A stretch of DNA of 64,000 nt from Phanerodontia chrysosporium (taxonomy: Eukaryota > Basidiomycota > Agaricomycetes > Polyporales > Phanerochaetaceae). The notes beneath the pieces were generated by a model, which was not told the origin of the DNA, made no database searches, and saw nothing but the letters and a program-made list of their open reading frames with translations. Positions 11,668 to 21,995 of this stretch are shown here, piece by piece. The position numbers and the translations under genes are program-made. Every line of letters starts with the position of its first letter. The first letter of the stretch is position 1. The stretch covers positions 682,001-746,000 of the forward strand of contig MJGA01000005.1 of NCBI GenBank assembly GCA_001910725.1. The letters are read 5' to 3'.

Positions 11668-12437
11668 ATGTCTCCCACGCGCTCCACGACCTCTCGAGAC
11701 TCTGCTGCTGGACAGCAAGCTCGTGTGCGTCAGCCTCAATCCAAACAGGAGCACGTTCCGGCCGGCGTCGCTCCTGTCGTGGAGGGTGCACTGCGTGGGG
11801 TCGACGCCGACAGCAGGCTGTCGGCGCCTGTCCGAGTTCGAGGCTCAACAGTACGTGACCGATGCTTTGTCTGCCACACCTGCAGACACTCAAGTCTTTT
11901 CTGTACCTAGCACTCACTCAAACTCAATGACAATGACGACCATCAAGACCGAACATCCATGACTGAAGCAAGCTCACCCGCTCCCTGCAGGTCAGGGAAG
12001 GATCTGGGCCTTCGTGCACTGATGGAGCCAGAAGAGCGTATTTACCCTGGCCGCGACTTGACACCGTGAGTGCGCTCATGCGTATGCAGGGTTCATAAGT
12101 GACTAAGGACATTGGCCGCAGGTTACTCACCGAAGGCATGCGCAGCATGAACGTATCCGATCGTCGCACCGTGAACGCGGCGCCATGGAGGGCCGTCATC
12201 TTCGTCGTCGATGGTCCCGCCCGCCCCTCGCGTTCGCGTGTTCAGAAGTGCGCCGATCTCGACCACCTCGATACGATGCTGCAGAACAGTGGGCCGATGA
12301 TCGATACGGAGCCCTCGCCGTTGGAGAAGAGACTCCTTGGTATCACGCCGCCATATCGTCCCAGTAACCCAGCCCCGCCAAGAGAAGGTCTTCTCGGACC
12401 TGAATCACCCGACTCACCTTCTGCGGGCCTGGGCTAG
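11668..12437 (+). CDS. Uncertain small gene between the two CE16 copies
   Basis: I do not recognise this product, and the frame is unresolved. One model joins 11668-11850, 11991-12065 and 12122-12367. It starts MSPTRSTTSRDSAAG and ends TPWYHAAISSQ, with all introns in phase (GTACGT and GTGAGT donors, GCAG acceptors). The alternative reading of the downstream exons, ending at 12437, runs through KDLGLRALMEPEERIYPG and AVIFVVDGPARP. It joins without a break only if the first exon is read in another frame that lacks a good ATG. Either reading is open over the same splice sites. It sits between the tandem esterases on the opposite strand. It may be a real small gene with one of the two frames, a decayed gene, or a non-coding transcript. 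Confidence 0.3.
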
Positions 12438-12963
12438 TGGTTTAGCTCACATTCACGTGGACCCGTGAGACCGAGCATTGGTGTACGTACTGAGGGGCAT
12501 TTCAGTCGCCTTACTGTCCAGCTCTTCAGGTCTCCTCTTTCGCCACTCATTTCCTCACGCTTTTCACGATTCTAATGCGGTTATGTACAATACAATACTA
12601 CCGCCACCCCTTACGCTCCTTCAAGGTTAGTTTTTACGCCTCATTCGCTGTTCTGTAGATAGTTTGTTGTTGCTGCTGTTGTACTAGCCAATAAATACCA
12701 ACATGTTGACCCGTAACGTATGAGCAAACTGGCAGATGCGGACGAGTTGGTGGCAATCCGCCACCGAGTATTCGTCGGAATGTGTCGGAGCCTGTCGGAG
12801 GACAGCGGGTACGGAATCGGCCGACTCGGCTCGACAACTCAGCTCACCGCTTCGCCATCTCAAAAGACCTATAACTCTTCAACCTAGATCAAAACTCTTC
12901 TAGACTTATTTGACTATACTACAACGGTCTACAGGCGATGACAAAACTACGGTGGCGTCTCTC
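12438..12963. other. Convergent intergenic region
   Basis: Lies between the uncertain gene and the 3' end of CE16 copy 2. No frame stands out. A short run of CAA/GTT-type triplets sits near 12663-12685. Confidence 0.45.
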
Positions 12964-14162
12964 TTAACTGAACCAGGTGGTGTACTTATCAGACGTCCTC
13001 CTAGCAGCCGCAGCGATGGCCTTCCCTATATTTCTATCCGTCTGCTCTGACGGATGCAGCTCATCGTACCTTGAAGGGACGCATACAAGAGGTAAGTTTG
13101 CGTTTCAAATTTATTCAATTGATAGCCGCACCATAGGAAGCTGTCAACCGCAGGACCGGTGACTGTCGTGCAATTATTCGGATTGGATGCGCTCTCGTTG
13201 AGCTCGAAGAAGCATTGGTGGATCGCTCCGGTCGTATTTGGAGCCAGCGTTCCGTTAAGGAACGCTGCGGGACTGCTGAGCATATCTTCAAAGAGCCGGT
13301 AGGAGTCGAAAAGACCTATGAGCTCACGTTCAGCACGAAAGTGATGTCTGGGCCTGCATCCGCGGTGCTTACCAAGATGTGCTCCGGGCAGCCGTGGCGC
13401 AAGCAGCTCTAGGAGTGCTCTTGACAACGCATTGCCAGCGTTGGTCATCTCTGTCATGAACACACTCCATTCTGTAGTGTTGCGCTCCAAAGTCCAATAG
13501 CGATTCGGATAGGAGTCGGCTGAGTACAGAATGGTCTTCTGCAGCGGGATCATCTAAGGCGAGTCATTTGAGCTTCTTCTTATACAGGCACAGACTTGGG
13601 GCTCACATTTTGGAACAAGAAATTCCGCGCACCGCTGTCGTAGAGAGTCTTGATCCAGCTGACGGCGCATCTAGTCGTATTCACGACTGTCGCGCTCGGC
13701 CCGCCCTGCCCGACGAGCAACGAGTTCACACCCACGTCATTCGTGCCGATCCACAGAGTATAAAGGGTCTCGCTAGCATTGAGTTGGATCGTGCGGTTTC
13801 GTACCTCCGCAAAGTACAGCGGCAGCTGGCTTTCGAACACGGATGGGAATGGCCGGAAGGTGATGTTGTTCGAGCATGTCGCCCCTGACCGCGCGAAGGG
13901 GAAGAGCGAGAAGTTACCGGCATGCGCTGCAAAGACGGGCCACGCAGTCGCGTTGTCGCCTGTGCTGACCTGTGCGTGTACAATAGATTCGTGGTGAGCA
14001 CTAGCTGACATGTGAACTGGGCCGCAGGGGACTTACGACGTCTGTATACGAGTCGCCGAAGGTCACGAGATTTTTTATCTGCCCTGGACGAGGCCCGTTA
14101 GCGGCGAATGCAAATTCCGCTGCGGCCGCCAGTACGGTGAGTAGGGATGGTATGAGCTGCAT
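12964..14162 (-). CDS. CE16/GDSL-family esterase, copy 2
   Basis: Paralogue of the esterase at 9449-10628, predicted to be a secreted acetylesterase. Exons on minus: 14162-14037, 13969-13607, 13553-13373, 13315-13132, 13069-12964; 319 aa. Exons 2 to 5 are 363, 181, 184 and 106 nt, exactly the lengths in copy 1. Only exon 1, which encodes the signal peptide, differs (126 versus 138 nt). Catalytic blocks are TFGDSYTD, ARSGATCSNN, WIGTNDVG and YDELHPS. N-glycosylation sequons are frequent. A TATAAA on the minus strand (14201-14206) lies about 40 bases upstream of the start. The pair most likely arose by tandem duplication and has since diverged in sequence. Confidence 0.9.
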
Positions 14163-15465
14163 GGTACCTGTGTGATGGCGAGCGACACGTCGACGGAGTG
14201 TTTATATGTTATCGGCCCACTGAAGGTACACCCTACACCTTGTTATCATCGCCGCTGATTCAGACAGTGCGCGTCCTTCGTTTTAGCTTCGCTTTACAGG
14301 TCAATGCAACACCTGACTACTTCTCATGGTCGAGTGGCCTAGCTTCATCATAGTCTGGAAGCATTGGAGGCGGGTGCCTTTCCTTCGACCACGTTGGACA
14401 ATACTCTCATCATCATTCAGCGAGTTCGTGTGCGACCTCTGCGACCTTTTATGCTGATTTCATCCCTCGGAGTGCGCCCGTCTCTCGACACGAATCTCCG
14501 CACTGGTCATCGTACTCTCCAGGTGATCTGCACGGAGTTCGGCCTATATCCGCAGCAGCACGGAATCGCCGCTTGTGACCTCGAGTACAAGCTCGTGGCC
14601 TTCGCTACGGGCCAAAGCTGGCATCGTGTTCTCGCGGTGCAATGGTATCGGCTTGTCGGTGGTTGTGAGAAGATTGATCTCGGACTTACGGTCTCGAAAA
14701 GGCAAGTGTCGTATTTGGTCTTTGTGAATCATACCGCGGAGTTACGGCTTATGATCGTTCATTTGATGTTCAGGTCAAAGGCAATGAGTGTCAACGCTCA
14801 TTCGTCATAACAACATGTGGCGCGCGACACGCCCTTCTCATCGAACGTTGGAATTCAGTCGTCTGGTCCCAGTCATTCTGACCCCTCGTCTCATTGCCAC
14901 TCGCTCACCTGATGCGACCTACAGCCTTTCCGAGAAAAGTCTGGGTCGTATAGTGTGCCAACCTTAGCCTCTTCCTGTGCGCCACATGCGTGGGTTGTGT
15001 ACGTATTTCCTGCCGTGGATATTCAGCCACATGACGCTGATCCAAATGATCTAGCGGGTCTTTGACAGAATTACTGAATGCGCCATGCGGGTTGGCTATC
15101 TGAGCCATAGATCATCGAAGCCAGTTTCATCAATGCAAACATACGGTTTTCTGACGAGCCATGACAAGTGTATGGGATCGACAAGATTTCTTTGTTCGCT
15201 TTCGCGATATCTGACCGGCAGTGAAGACAAACCCCGCCGGGGCCGCTTCAACTGATGCAGGCCACCACCCATAGACGACCCTGAGACTCTTCGCAAAAAA
15301 TACACCCTTACAACTGTCTGTCATTTCATTCATCTCATTGGTCCGCTGCGCTCCCTGCAACGTTTTTGGTATCTGGCCGCATACTGTACTCCAGCATATA
15401 ATGACCGCCACTCTGCTCGTCATTCTCACCCATCCAACTCAGCATCACTACCACCAGTACGAGAG
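14163..15465. other. Intergenic, one open frame of doubtful status
   Basis: Apart from the CE16 copy 2 promoter, the region carries one 148-codon frame (14364-14810, +) without recognisable motifs or family resemblance, plus a 62-codon antisense frame. I do not call either a gene. Confidence 0.4.
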
Positions 15466-16303
15466 ATGCCGCGCAGAGTCAACGCCTACAAGGACGTCCT
15501 GGTCATCCCCGACGACTGCGTCGAGGTCTACCACCAGCTCGAGTACGTCCGCGAGCAGCGCGGCCTCACCTTCGACGACGTGCACGCGCACTCCATCAAC
15601 GAGGTGCGTACAGACGGGCTCGCTGCTCGTCCACATCCTGCCGACAAGCACTGACGCGCCTGCCCACAGGACGCGCAATGGACGTGCGACCTCTGCGATA
15701 CGAAGCCGTCGCGCATGGAGTGGTCGCTCGCCGCGGTGAAGCGCCACGACGAGAGCCACGGCCACCTGCGGCACATCATATCGCGGTACAACGTCGACCC
15801 GTCGAACCTCGGGCGCAAGCGCTTCTGCGCGCTGTGCCAGACCTGGTGAGTGTTTCCGCCGCTCCTTTTTCCACTCCCTTGGCTGCGGCCGCGCACTGAC
15901 CGGGCCACCCGCGCACAGGATCGTCGACCCGCGCACGCCGAACTGGTACGAGCGCCACTGGAAGACCATGCACCCTGGCAAGACCGAGAAGTGGGGACCC
16001 GCGGAGAATGCAATCCTCTATGCGTGGTGGCAGCGCGTGGTGCCCGTCGTCAAGACGCGCTCGCGCCAGGAGCGGCGTGCGGAGGCCGCGCTGGCGGCCG
16101 TTCGAGCCTTGCGCGTGCCCACGGAAGGCGGTGATCTTGACGAGTATCTCAGGAACGAATACTTTGCGGACCTCGAGGAGCAGCAGCGAATGCGGGAGTT
16201 CCAGGAGAGCAATCAAACCCGGACGCCTTTCGGAGACACGACTAACGACTACGCTATGGATGTGGACGACTACGCTGGGCCATCTGGATTCACTCATTAC
16301 TAG
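15466..16303 (+). CDS. Putative C2H2-like zinc-binding protein (232 aa)
   Basis: Exons are 15466-15603, 15670-15845 and 15919-16303, all in phase with GTGCGT or GTGAGT donors; 232 aa. Two zinc-finger-like units are visible. The first is CDLCDTK with HDESHGHLRHII (CX2C then histidines). The second is FCALCQTW with WYERHWKTMHPG. Both resemble atypical C2H2 fingers found in many small basidiomycete proteins. The C-terminal part has a charged, probably helical segment (RQERRAEAALAAVRALR) and an acidic tail (DYAMDVDDYAG). No nuclear localisation or other domain is certain. The function is unknown; nucleic-acid binding is only an inference from the Cys/His pattern. The start at 15466 is the first ATG before the conserved-looking region. 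Confidence 0.75.
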
Positions 16304-16578
16304 GCGACCTCCTCTGGCTTTGTCTCTTCGACGGTTCCAAGCAAAGGTGTACAACGTGTCTGCTTTCATCTGTCGTCGTCTGACTGCATGCTGACGAATC
16401 TTGTCTACACAGAATATATAGTTCAAGTTTTCAATCTCGGCTTCGTGCCGTGGCATGCCTTCGCGGTATACTAGCCAGGTCACGCAGTATCAGCGTAAAA
16501 TGACGCGGGATTTCCCTGACTATCTAGCTGTCCAGGCAGAGGCATACGTAGCTACTTCTAGTGACTAAAAATACTTCT

Positions 16579-17740
16579 TTACTTGGTCTCCTCAATCGAC
16601 TTCTCGGCATCCCAGGGCAGGAGGGCGTCCGCTCCTGCCTTCTCCCGGATGATATCCTCACTGAGCTTCCACAGGTTACGCCCAAGCTCAGGGTCGCAAG
16701 CCTGCTTGCTCTCCGATCCGATGACGGCAGGATCGGTGAAGTACTTGCCCTCGTAGTTGTGCAGATCGATGTCGTCGCTGGTAGCAGCCCACAATGTGCT
16801 GAGACTGCCCTGGTCCGGAGCGCGCATGAAAGGAATGACGGCATACTTGAGGACAGTGCCGAAGATGGATCCATATGCCTCCTTGAACTGGTCTTGCTGG
16901 CCAGTGTGCACGGCTCCAGGATGAGTAGCAACGGCGATGATACGATCCTTGTTGGGGCGGAAAACTCTATCTTCGAGGCCGTACTTGGTGAAGAGGATGT
17001 TCGCTAGCTTGGAGCGACCATAGAGTCCGACGCTGCTGATCGACTGGTCCTTCAACTCGTCAACGGAAGCGAACTTGACACCGAAGGGGGCGGCACGATG
17101 GAGCTCGGATGAGACGCTAACGATACGGGGGCGAGGCGCGCCAGGTATCTTGGATGTCGTGCGTATGAGTGGTAAAAGACGATTGACGAGAAGGAAATGC
17201 CCGAGGTGGTTGACGGCCATGTGCCTGTCTATTTCCTCGACAGTCTCACCGTAGGTATTGACACCGACGCCAGCGTCACAAATGACCTAGAGCATTGATG
17301 ACTCAGTATTGAAATTGCGCCCAGACTCGCGTAAGGCTTACGATGTCCATGCGCCCCTCATCGTTAGTCAGCTTGTCGGCCACCTCCTTTACCATCTTGA
17401 AGTTTCCCAAATCACACTGGATGAAGGTGACATCGGGGACAGTGCCGGCGTCACTGGCGGACTCTTTGATCTTTCTGACGGCCTCGTCGCCGTTCTCTTC
17501 CTTGCGTGACATGACGAGCACTCTGGCGTTTGCGAGAGCCATGCAGCGTGCGACTTCAAAGCCTATGCCTCCTGTACCGCCGGTGACGAGCACAGTCTAC
17601 AAAGTGGAGGCGTGAGTAGTAGCTAGAGGTGGCATCGAGAATCGCTGCACCTTGCCGCTGAGGTCTACCACGTCTTCCTGGGCGTAGCCGTTCGCGGTCT
17701 TGCCCATGAGTCGAGTAGCGACGGCTTGGACTTTCTCCAT
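16579..17740 (-). CDS. Short-chain dehydrogenase/reductase (350 aa)
   Basis: NAD(P)H-dependent oxidoreductase of the classical SDR superfamily, nearest by eye to retinol-dehydrogenase/WWOX-like fungal enzymes. Exons on minus: 17740-17651, 17596-17342, 17286-16579. The Rossmann motif is VLVTGGTGGIGFEVAR. The catalytic Tyr and Lys lie in GLYGRSKLANILFTK, with the upstream Ser in IVSVSSELHR. The usual NNAG motif after strand 4 is replaced by CDAG (VICDAGVGVN). I chose the start at 17740 because it has a near-ideal context (CACCATGG) and lies downstream of TATATAA at 17871-17877. The in-frame ATG at 17842 would sit roughly at the expected transcription start. Substrate cannot be told. The gene is divergent from the ACR3 gene, with 387 bases between start codons. 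Confidence 0.85.
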
Positions 17741-17870
17741 GGTGCTATCGGGATTGGTGGCCACTTGGCGTCTGGGGAGGTAGAATGCAGTGCAGGTCCT
17801 GTAGGAGGCGCGAGTGGCGAGCGAGAGACGAAAGACGAGCATCGTTGGAGGTTGTTTATGCTGGCCAGGT

Positions 17871-17877
17871 TTATATA
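17871..17877 (-). promoter_or_regulatory. TATA box of the dehydrogenase gene
   Basis: TATATAA on the minus strand, 131 bases upstream of the chosen start codon, within the divergent promoter shared with ACR3. Confidence 0.45.
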
Positions 17878-18127
17878 CGGCGCCGCGAGAGTCGAGGACG
17901 TCATGGCAGGCTCCTTTGGCCGACTTCGATGTCTTCGACGGGGAGCAGATCGAACGACGCTTGCCAAAAGCGGCGTGCGCACGGACGAATCCCAAAGTTT
18001 GCCCAGACCTGCCGTATATGGTGCGTGATGGACCTACAAAAAGACGCCGTGCGAATAGCGCTCGCTCTCCTGCATCCTGCCCCAGTACTACATCCTCCCC
18101 GCCTCCCCAGCCCTCAGAAAAATCATC

Positions 18128-19611
18128 ATGGACACCAAGGCCTCTACAGAAGAGACGCCACACGCCCCCCAGACCCCCGAAGGATCGGCGGCGCCGTCTA
18201 CCGGGGTCAGATTCAGAGGCAAGTGCCATGACCGGTGCGGTACTCACTCCTCCGACTGACCTTTGCACCAGCCTTCGCCGGCCAGCTGAGCCTCCTCGAC
18301 CGTCTGTTGACACCTCTCATACTCTTGTGTATGATTGTTGGTGTCATCATCGGCGAGTTTGTCCCCAATGTCCAGCCAGCCTTCGACACCGTGCGCTTCA
18401 AGAGCGTTTCCGTCCGTAAGCTACCTCACGTCCAATACTCGAGAAGGCTTGTATAACTCACCTCATTGTCTAGCCATTGCAATTGGCCTCATCGTCATGA
18501 TGTGGCCTATCCTCACCAAGGTCCAGTACGAGTCCCTGCACAAGCTGTTCAAGACGCGCAACCTGTACATCCACATCCTGCTCTCCCTGTTCCTGAACTG
18601 GATCGTCGGTCCATTCATCATGCTCGCACTCGCATGGGCAACCCTGCCAGACCTTCCGACGTACAGAGCAGGCGTCATCATGGTCGGTCTCGCCCGCTGC
18701 ATCGCCATGGTCATGATTTGGAACCAGCTCGCGCGCGGCGACTCGCAATACTGTGCCATCCTGGTCGTCATCAACAGCGTCTTGCAAATCATACTGTACT
18801 CACCGTACTCGCTGCTCTTCGTCAACATCATCGGCGGAGGTCACAACGCCCAGGAGATCCGGGTGGACTATGGCGACGTGGCAATCTCGGTCCTCATCGT
18901 GAGTAACCCTTCCTGTGCAGACAACATATCAACTCAGTGGAGATCCACACACAGTACCTCGGCATCCCGCTCGCTCTAGGCTGCATAACACGCTTCCTCG
19001 TCCTCGGCCTGACTTCGTACGACTTCTTGAACAAGCGTTTCCTCCCATTCTTTGGGCCGCTCGCGCTGCTCGGCCTTCTGTACACGATCCTCGTCATGTT
19101 CGCGTATCAAGGGCACCACATCCTGCACAACATCGGTCCCGTATTTCGCGTCTTCGTGCCGATGATCCTCTACTTCTGCATTATGTGGACCGCCGGCTTC
19201 GTTCTTGTGTGGCAGCTGAGCGTGCGCCGCAGCAAGAACAAGGCCTGGAGGTACGACATGGCGGTCGTCCAGGCGTTCACTGCTGGGAGCAACAACTTTG
19301 TACGTCAGCAGCTTCACCGTGCATGGCAATGGCTAACATACCTCTGCACACAGGAGCTGGCCATCGCTGTCACCATTGCGGTGTACGGCGTCGGCTCAGA
19401 CCAGGCGCTGGCCGCCACGATTGGCCCTCTCGTGGAGGTCCCGGTGCTGCTCGCACTGACCTGGGTGGCGCTCTATCTGAAGACGCGCCTCAGGTGGGGC
19501 CCGGAGGAAGACGTCGAGTCTGCGGCTGGAAACGAAGTGCGCGATGAGAAGACGGGCTGCCCCCTCCCATCTGCGAGACATCCTGCCGCAATCGGTGAAG
19601 GTCATAAGTGA
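18128..19611 (+). CDS. ACR3: Arsenite efflux transporter, ACR3 family
   Basis: Plasma-membrane carrier that exports arsenite (and antimonite) using membrane potential or protons, giving arsenic resistance. Exons: 18128-18218, 18272-18415, 18474-18898, 18955-19299, 19354-19611; 420 aa. Hydrophobic segments fit about ten membrane helices, as in the family. The signature around the conserved transport cysteine is seen as GLARCIAMVMIWNQLARGD. Other conserved stretches are SVLIYLGIPLALG and TAGSNNFELAIAVTIAVYG. Intron 1 (18219-18271) must use a GC donor (AG/GCAAGT) for phase to close, and has a CTGAC branch point. The N-terminal 30 residues are hydrophilic and Thr/Pro-rich. Arsenic-inducible expression is common for the family, but nothing in the sequence proves it here. 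Confidence 0.93.
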
Positions 19612-19972
19612 TATTCTGGCATGCTCAACCTTCCTTCCAATAATTGTTTCGTACCGGGATTTCCTATGTGCTTTAGATTATGATCTAATCGTACCTATGT
19701 TTTTCGCCGATGGTCATTCCAAGCTGACTGAGTGGTCTGGCCTAGAGAGCTGCATAGCATGGATACCCAGCGAAGACACCTGGACAGCATGGTAGATCCC
19801 CAGCACGCTCGTATGCGAGCTCGGGCTCAGAAGCTAGGATCTACAAGTCAGGTCATGATGACAATGACGATAGGATTACAACTGTTGAGCGTAATACACA
19901 TGGTAACCTGAGGGGCAATAGTTTCTGCGTCCAGCAAGATCAATGCGTAGCACACTACGAGACACTCACGAT
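19612..19972. other. Convergent 3' region
   Basis: AT-richer 3' region of ACR3 facing the CDC26-like gene. No gene was seen. Confidence 0.5.
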
Positions 19973-20239
19973 TTAAACACCAGTCCATTCAGTCAATAAC
20001 ACGGTGGCGCACATCGCAACACCTTCATCATAGACCGAGTCGTTCGTGCTTGGACATCGTGTCCTTCTTCCGTTTGGCGTCCTCCTGGGCTGCAAACCCG
20101 GGACGCCGGTGGCACCGTCCCTGAGCATCTCCTCCGTCTTCTGCAGCGACTGCGCCTTCTGGCGCGCGGCGAGCATGTCGCGCACGTCCTGCACGTCGTT
20201 GTCGGTCATGGGGATGAGTGTCGGGTCGCGGCGGATCAT
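19973..20239 (-). CDS. CDC26: CDC26-like subunit of the anaphase-promoting complex (88 aa)
   Basis: Single-exon frame whose product begins MIRRDPTLIPMTDNDVQDV. This matches the short N-terminal motif of Cdc26/Apc12 (M-[IL]-R-R-x-P-T-x-I-x-[LM]-T-x-x-D-[IV]), which binds the TPR groove of Cdc16/Apc6 and stabilises the APC/C ubiquitin ligase. A helical charged segment follows (MLAARQKAQSLQKTEEMLR), as in other fungal Cdc26. The tail is Arg-rich and not conserved by eye. The start is fixed by the motif, although the frame is open upstream to 20344. A missed 3' intron is possible. The call rests on about 20 N-terminal residues, so it is probable rather than certain. Confidence 0.6.
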   Translation of the reverse strand: MIRRDPTLIPMTDNDVQDVRDMLAARQKAQSLQKTEEMLRDGATGVPGLQPRRTPNGRRTRCPSTNDSVYDEGVAMCATVLLTEWTGV

Positions 20240-20610
20240 GGTGGCAAAAGTCGCAGAAGGCCGCAGAACGTCAGAGGCCCTGTGCAGCTGCGCAGGCACG
20301 GGCAAAAGGCACAGAGAGGAGACGTGGACGCGAGCGCTGCGCACGGGAGTCTAGAGGGCCTGTGAGCGGAACAGCCCCTGATCGCGAGGTGTTGGGTGTC
20401 GTGGCAAGACGAGAAAGAGAGAGACTCGCGCGGACGGTGGCTGCGCGCTCGGCGCCCGCAGCGACTGTGCTGCAGCAACAGTGCAGTGGCGCCCGCGGTA
20501 TCGGCCAGCATAACATACATCTTAACGGCGAACCACCACCTGCACGGTCTCACCCTCCCTCCGCACACCCTCGACACTCCCTCCAACCCTGCGCACCCCG
20601 CAAGCCCACA
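20240..20610. other. Divergent promoter region
   Basis: Lies between the CDC26-like gene and the PRA1 gene. Frames crossing it on both strands are GC-rich by-products. No clear core element was seen. Confidence 0.45.
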
Positions 20611-21421
20611 ATGTCTGCTGCCATGGAAGCCGTCCTCCGCGTTTCGGAGACCCTCAAGTCGTTCAGGGTGCGTGTGCCCCGCTGCCCGTCGCAGCCCCGG
20701 TGCTCACAGGCGTGCATGCACAGGAGACCCGCCTGAGTGCGCTGCGCCCACCGTCGGAGTTCTTCGACCACCACCGCATCTCGCGCCCGGCAGACATGAA
20801 CCAGGCGACCTCGGTACGTCCCTGTTTCCACGCGCTCACGCGTGCGTTGCATGCTCACGCACGCCCGCCTCCGCAAGCGCATCTCGTACAACACACGCTA
20901 CTTCTCTGGTGCGTCTGCAGACCAGCCCTGGCGGCGCTCGAGGCCCTGACGCTGCGTGTGTGTGTGCAGGGAACTACGGCCTGATAGTCGCCTCCCTCGG
21001 AGTCTACGCACTGTGCGTGTGCCCTCTGCCCTGCGCCGCGCCGCCCGCTGACCGCGTGCCCCTGACAGCCTCACGAACCTGCAGCTCGTCTTCGCGCTGC
21101 TCTTCCTCGTCGGCGGCTTCGCTGCCATCAACCGCTTCGGTGCGTGCGCCCTCCGCTGAGACTCGCGCCGCGCAAGTAGACACTGACCCCGCGCGCGGCC
21201 ATGCAGCGCCGGAGCCGATGCAGGTCGGCGAGCACGTCGTGACGCAAAAGTCGCTGTACACCGTCCTCTTCGTCGTCGGTATCCCGCTCCTCTGGTTCGC
21301 GTCGCCGCTCGGCACCATCTTCTGGATCGTCGGCGCGTCTGGCATCCTCATCCTCGGACATGCCTCGCTTATGGAGCCCGGCATTGAAAGCGAGTACGCC
21401 CAGGTCCAGGACAGCGTGTAG
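20611..21421 (+). CDS. PRA1 family protein (prenylated Rab acceptor)
   Basis: Small multi-pass membrane protein of ER-Golgi membranes that interacts with prenylated Rab GTPases and helps vesicle traffic (family of yeast Yip3 and human PRA1). Exons: 20611-20667, 20724-20813, 20878-20908, 20970-21012, 21069-21139, 21207-21421; 168 aa, the usual family length. The conserved N-terminal block reads RPPSEFFDHHRISRPADM followed by NTRYFSGNYGLIV. Two hydrophobic hairpins follow (VASLGVYALLTNLQLVFALL and LYTVLFVVGIPLLWFASPLG...GILILGHASLMEP). All junctions are in phase, although the third exon uses an unremarkable CAAG acceptor. The C-terminus is short and acidic. Confidence 0.88.
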
Positions 21422-21995
21422 AGTCCCTCTGTGGCGCCATGACGGCCACCGGGGCGGATGGGGCTGCGAGGCGAGCGTTCTGGACGGGATACATCTACAC
21501 TTTTCACCTTCGAGTCACGAACATTCGCTTCCACTCTCACTGGCTGGGCCTTGTAGTACTGTTTGTCTATTCACCTCCGGTTTTTAAATACAGTCATGGA
21601 AATGTACAGTGCACGGGAGGAGAATCTTTAAGCGAACATATAGTCGTAAACAAGCGTAGCCAGACATCAGACGGAGCGTTACCTTTATGGGTTTTTACGG
21701 TTTTCGGGTTGAGGTGCAGATAGGATGGAGGGAGAGTCCGACACGAAACAAAGCAAAAGCAATGATGGAATATGCAGAGCATAAAAAGGCGAAATTGAAA
21801 GCGTATAATAAAGGATGGGCAGTGCGGATGCAAAATGAGAGACGAAGATGCTGAGAATGCGGCGTTCGAGGTTTCGGCCAGGTTGGATGGCACATGGGCG
21901 GGGTGGCGCTCGAGGAATTATGACGAGGATAGTATAGGACGGCCCAACGTCTCGAGGAACAACACAGCTAGGCTGTTAACTCCTATGTAGCGTGG
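21422..21995. other. Convergent AT-rich 3' region
   Basis: 3' regions of the PRA1 gene and of ERT1. Locally richer in A/T than its neighbours. The 99-codon minus frame here has no motif. Confidence 0.5.

Noticed and set aside
14364..14810. 148-codon plus-strand open frame
   Set aside because: No motif, no signal or splice context, and the antisense strand is similarly open; chance frame in GC-rich DNA is more likely.
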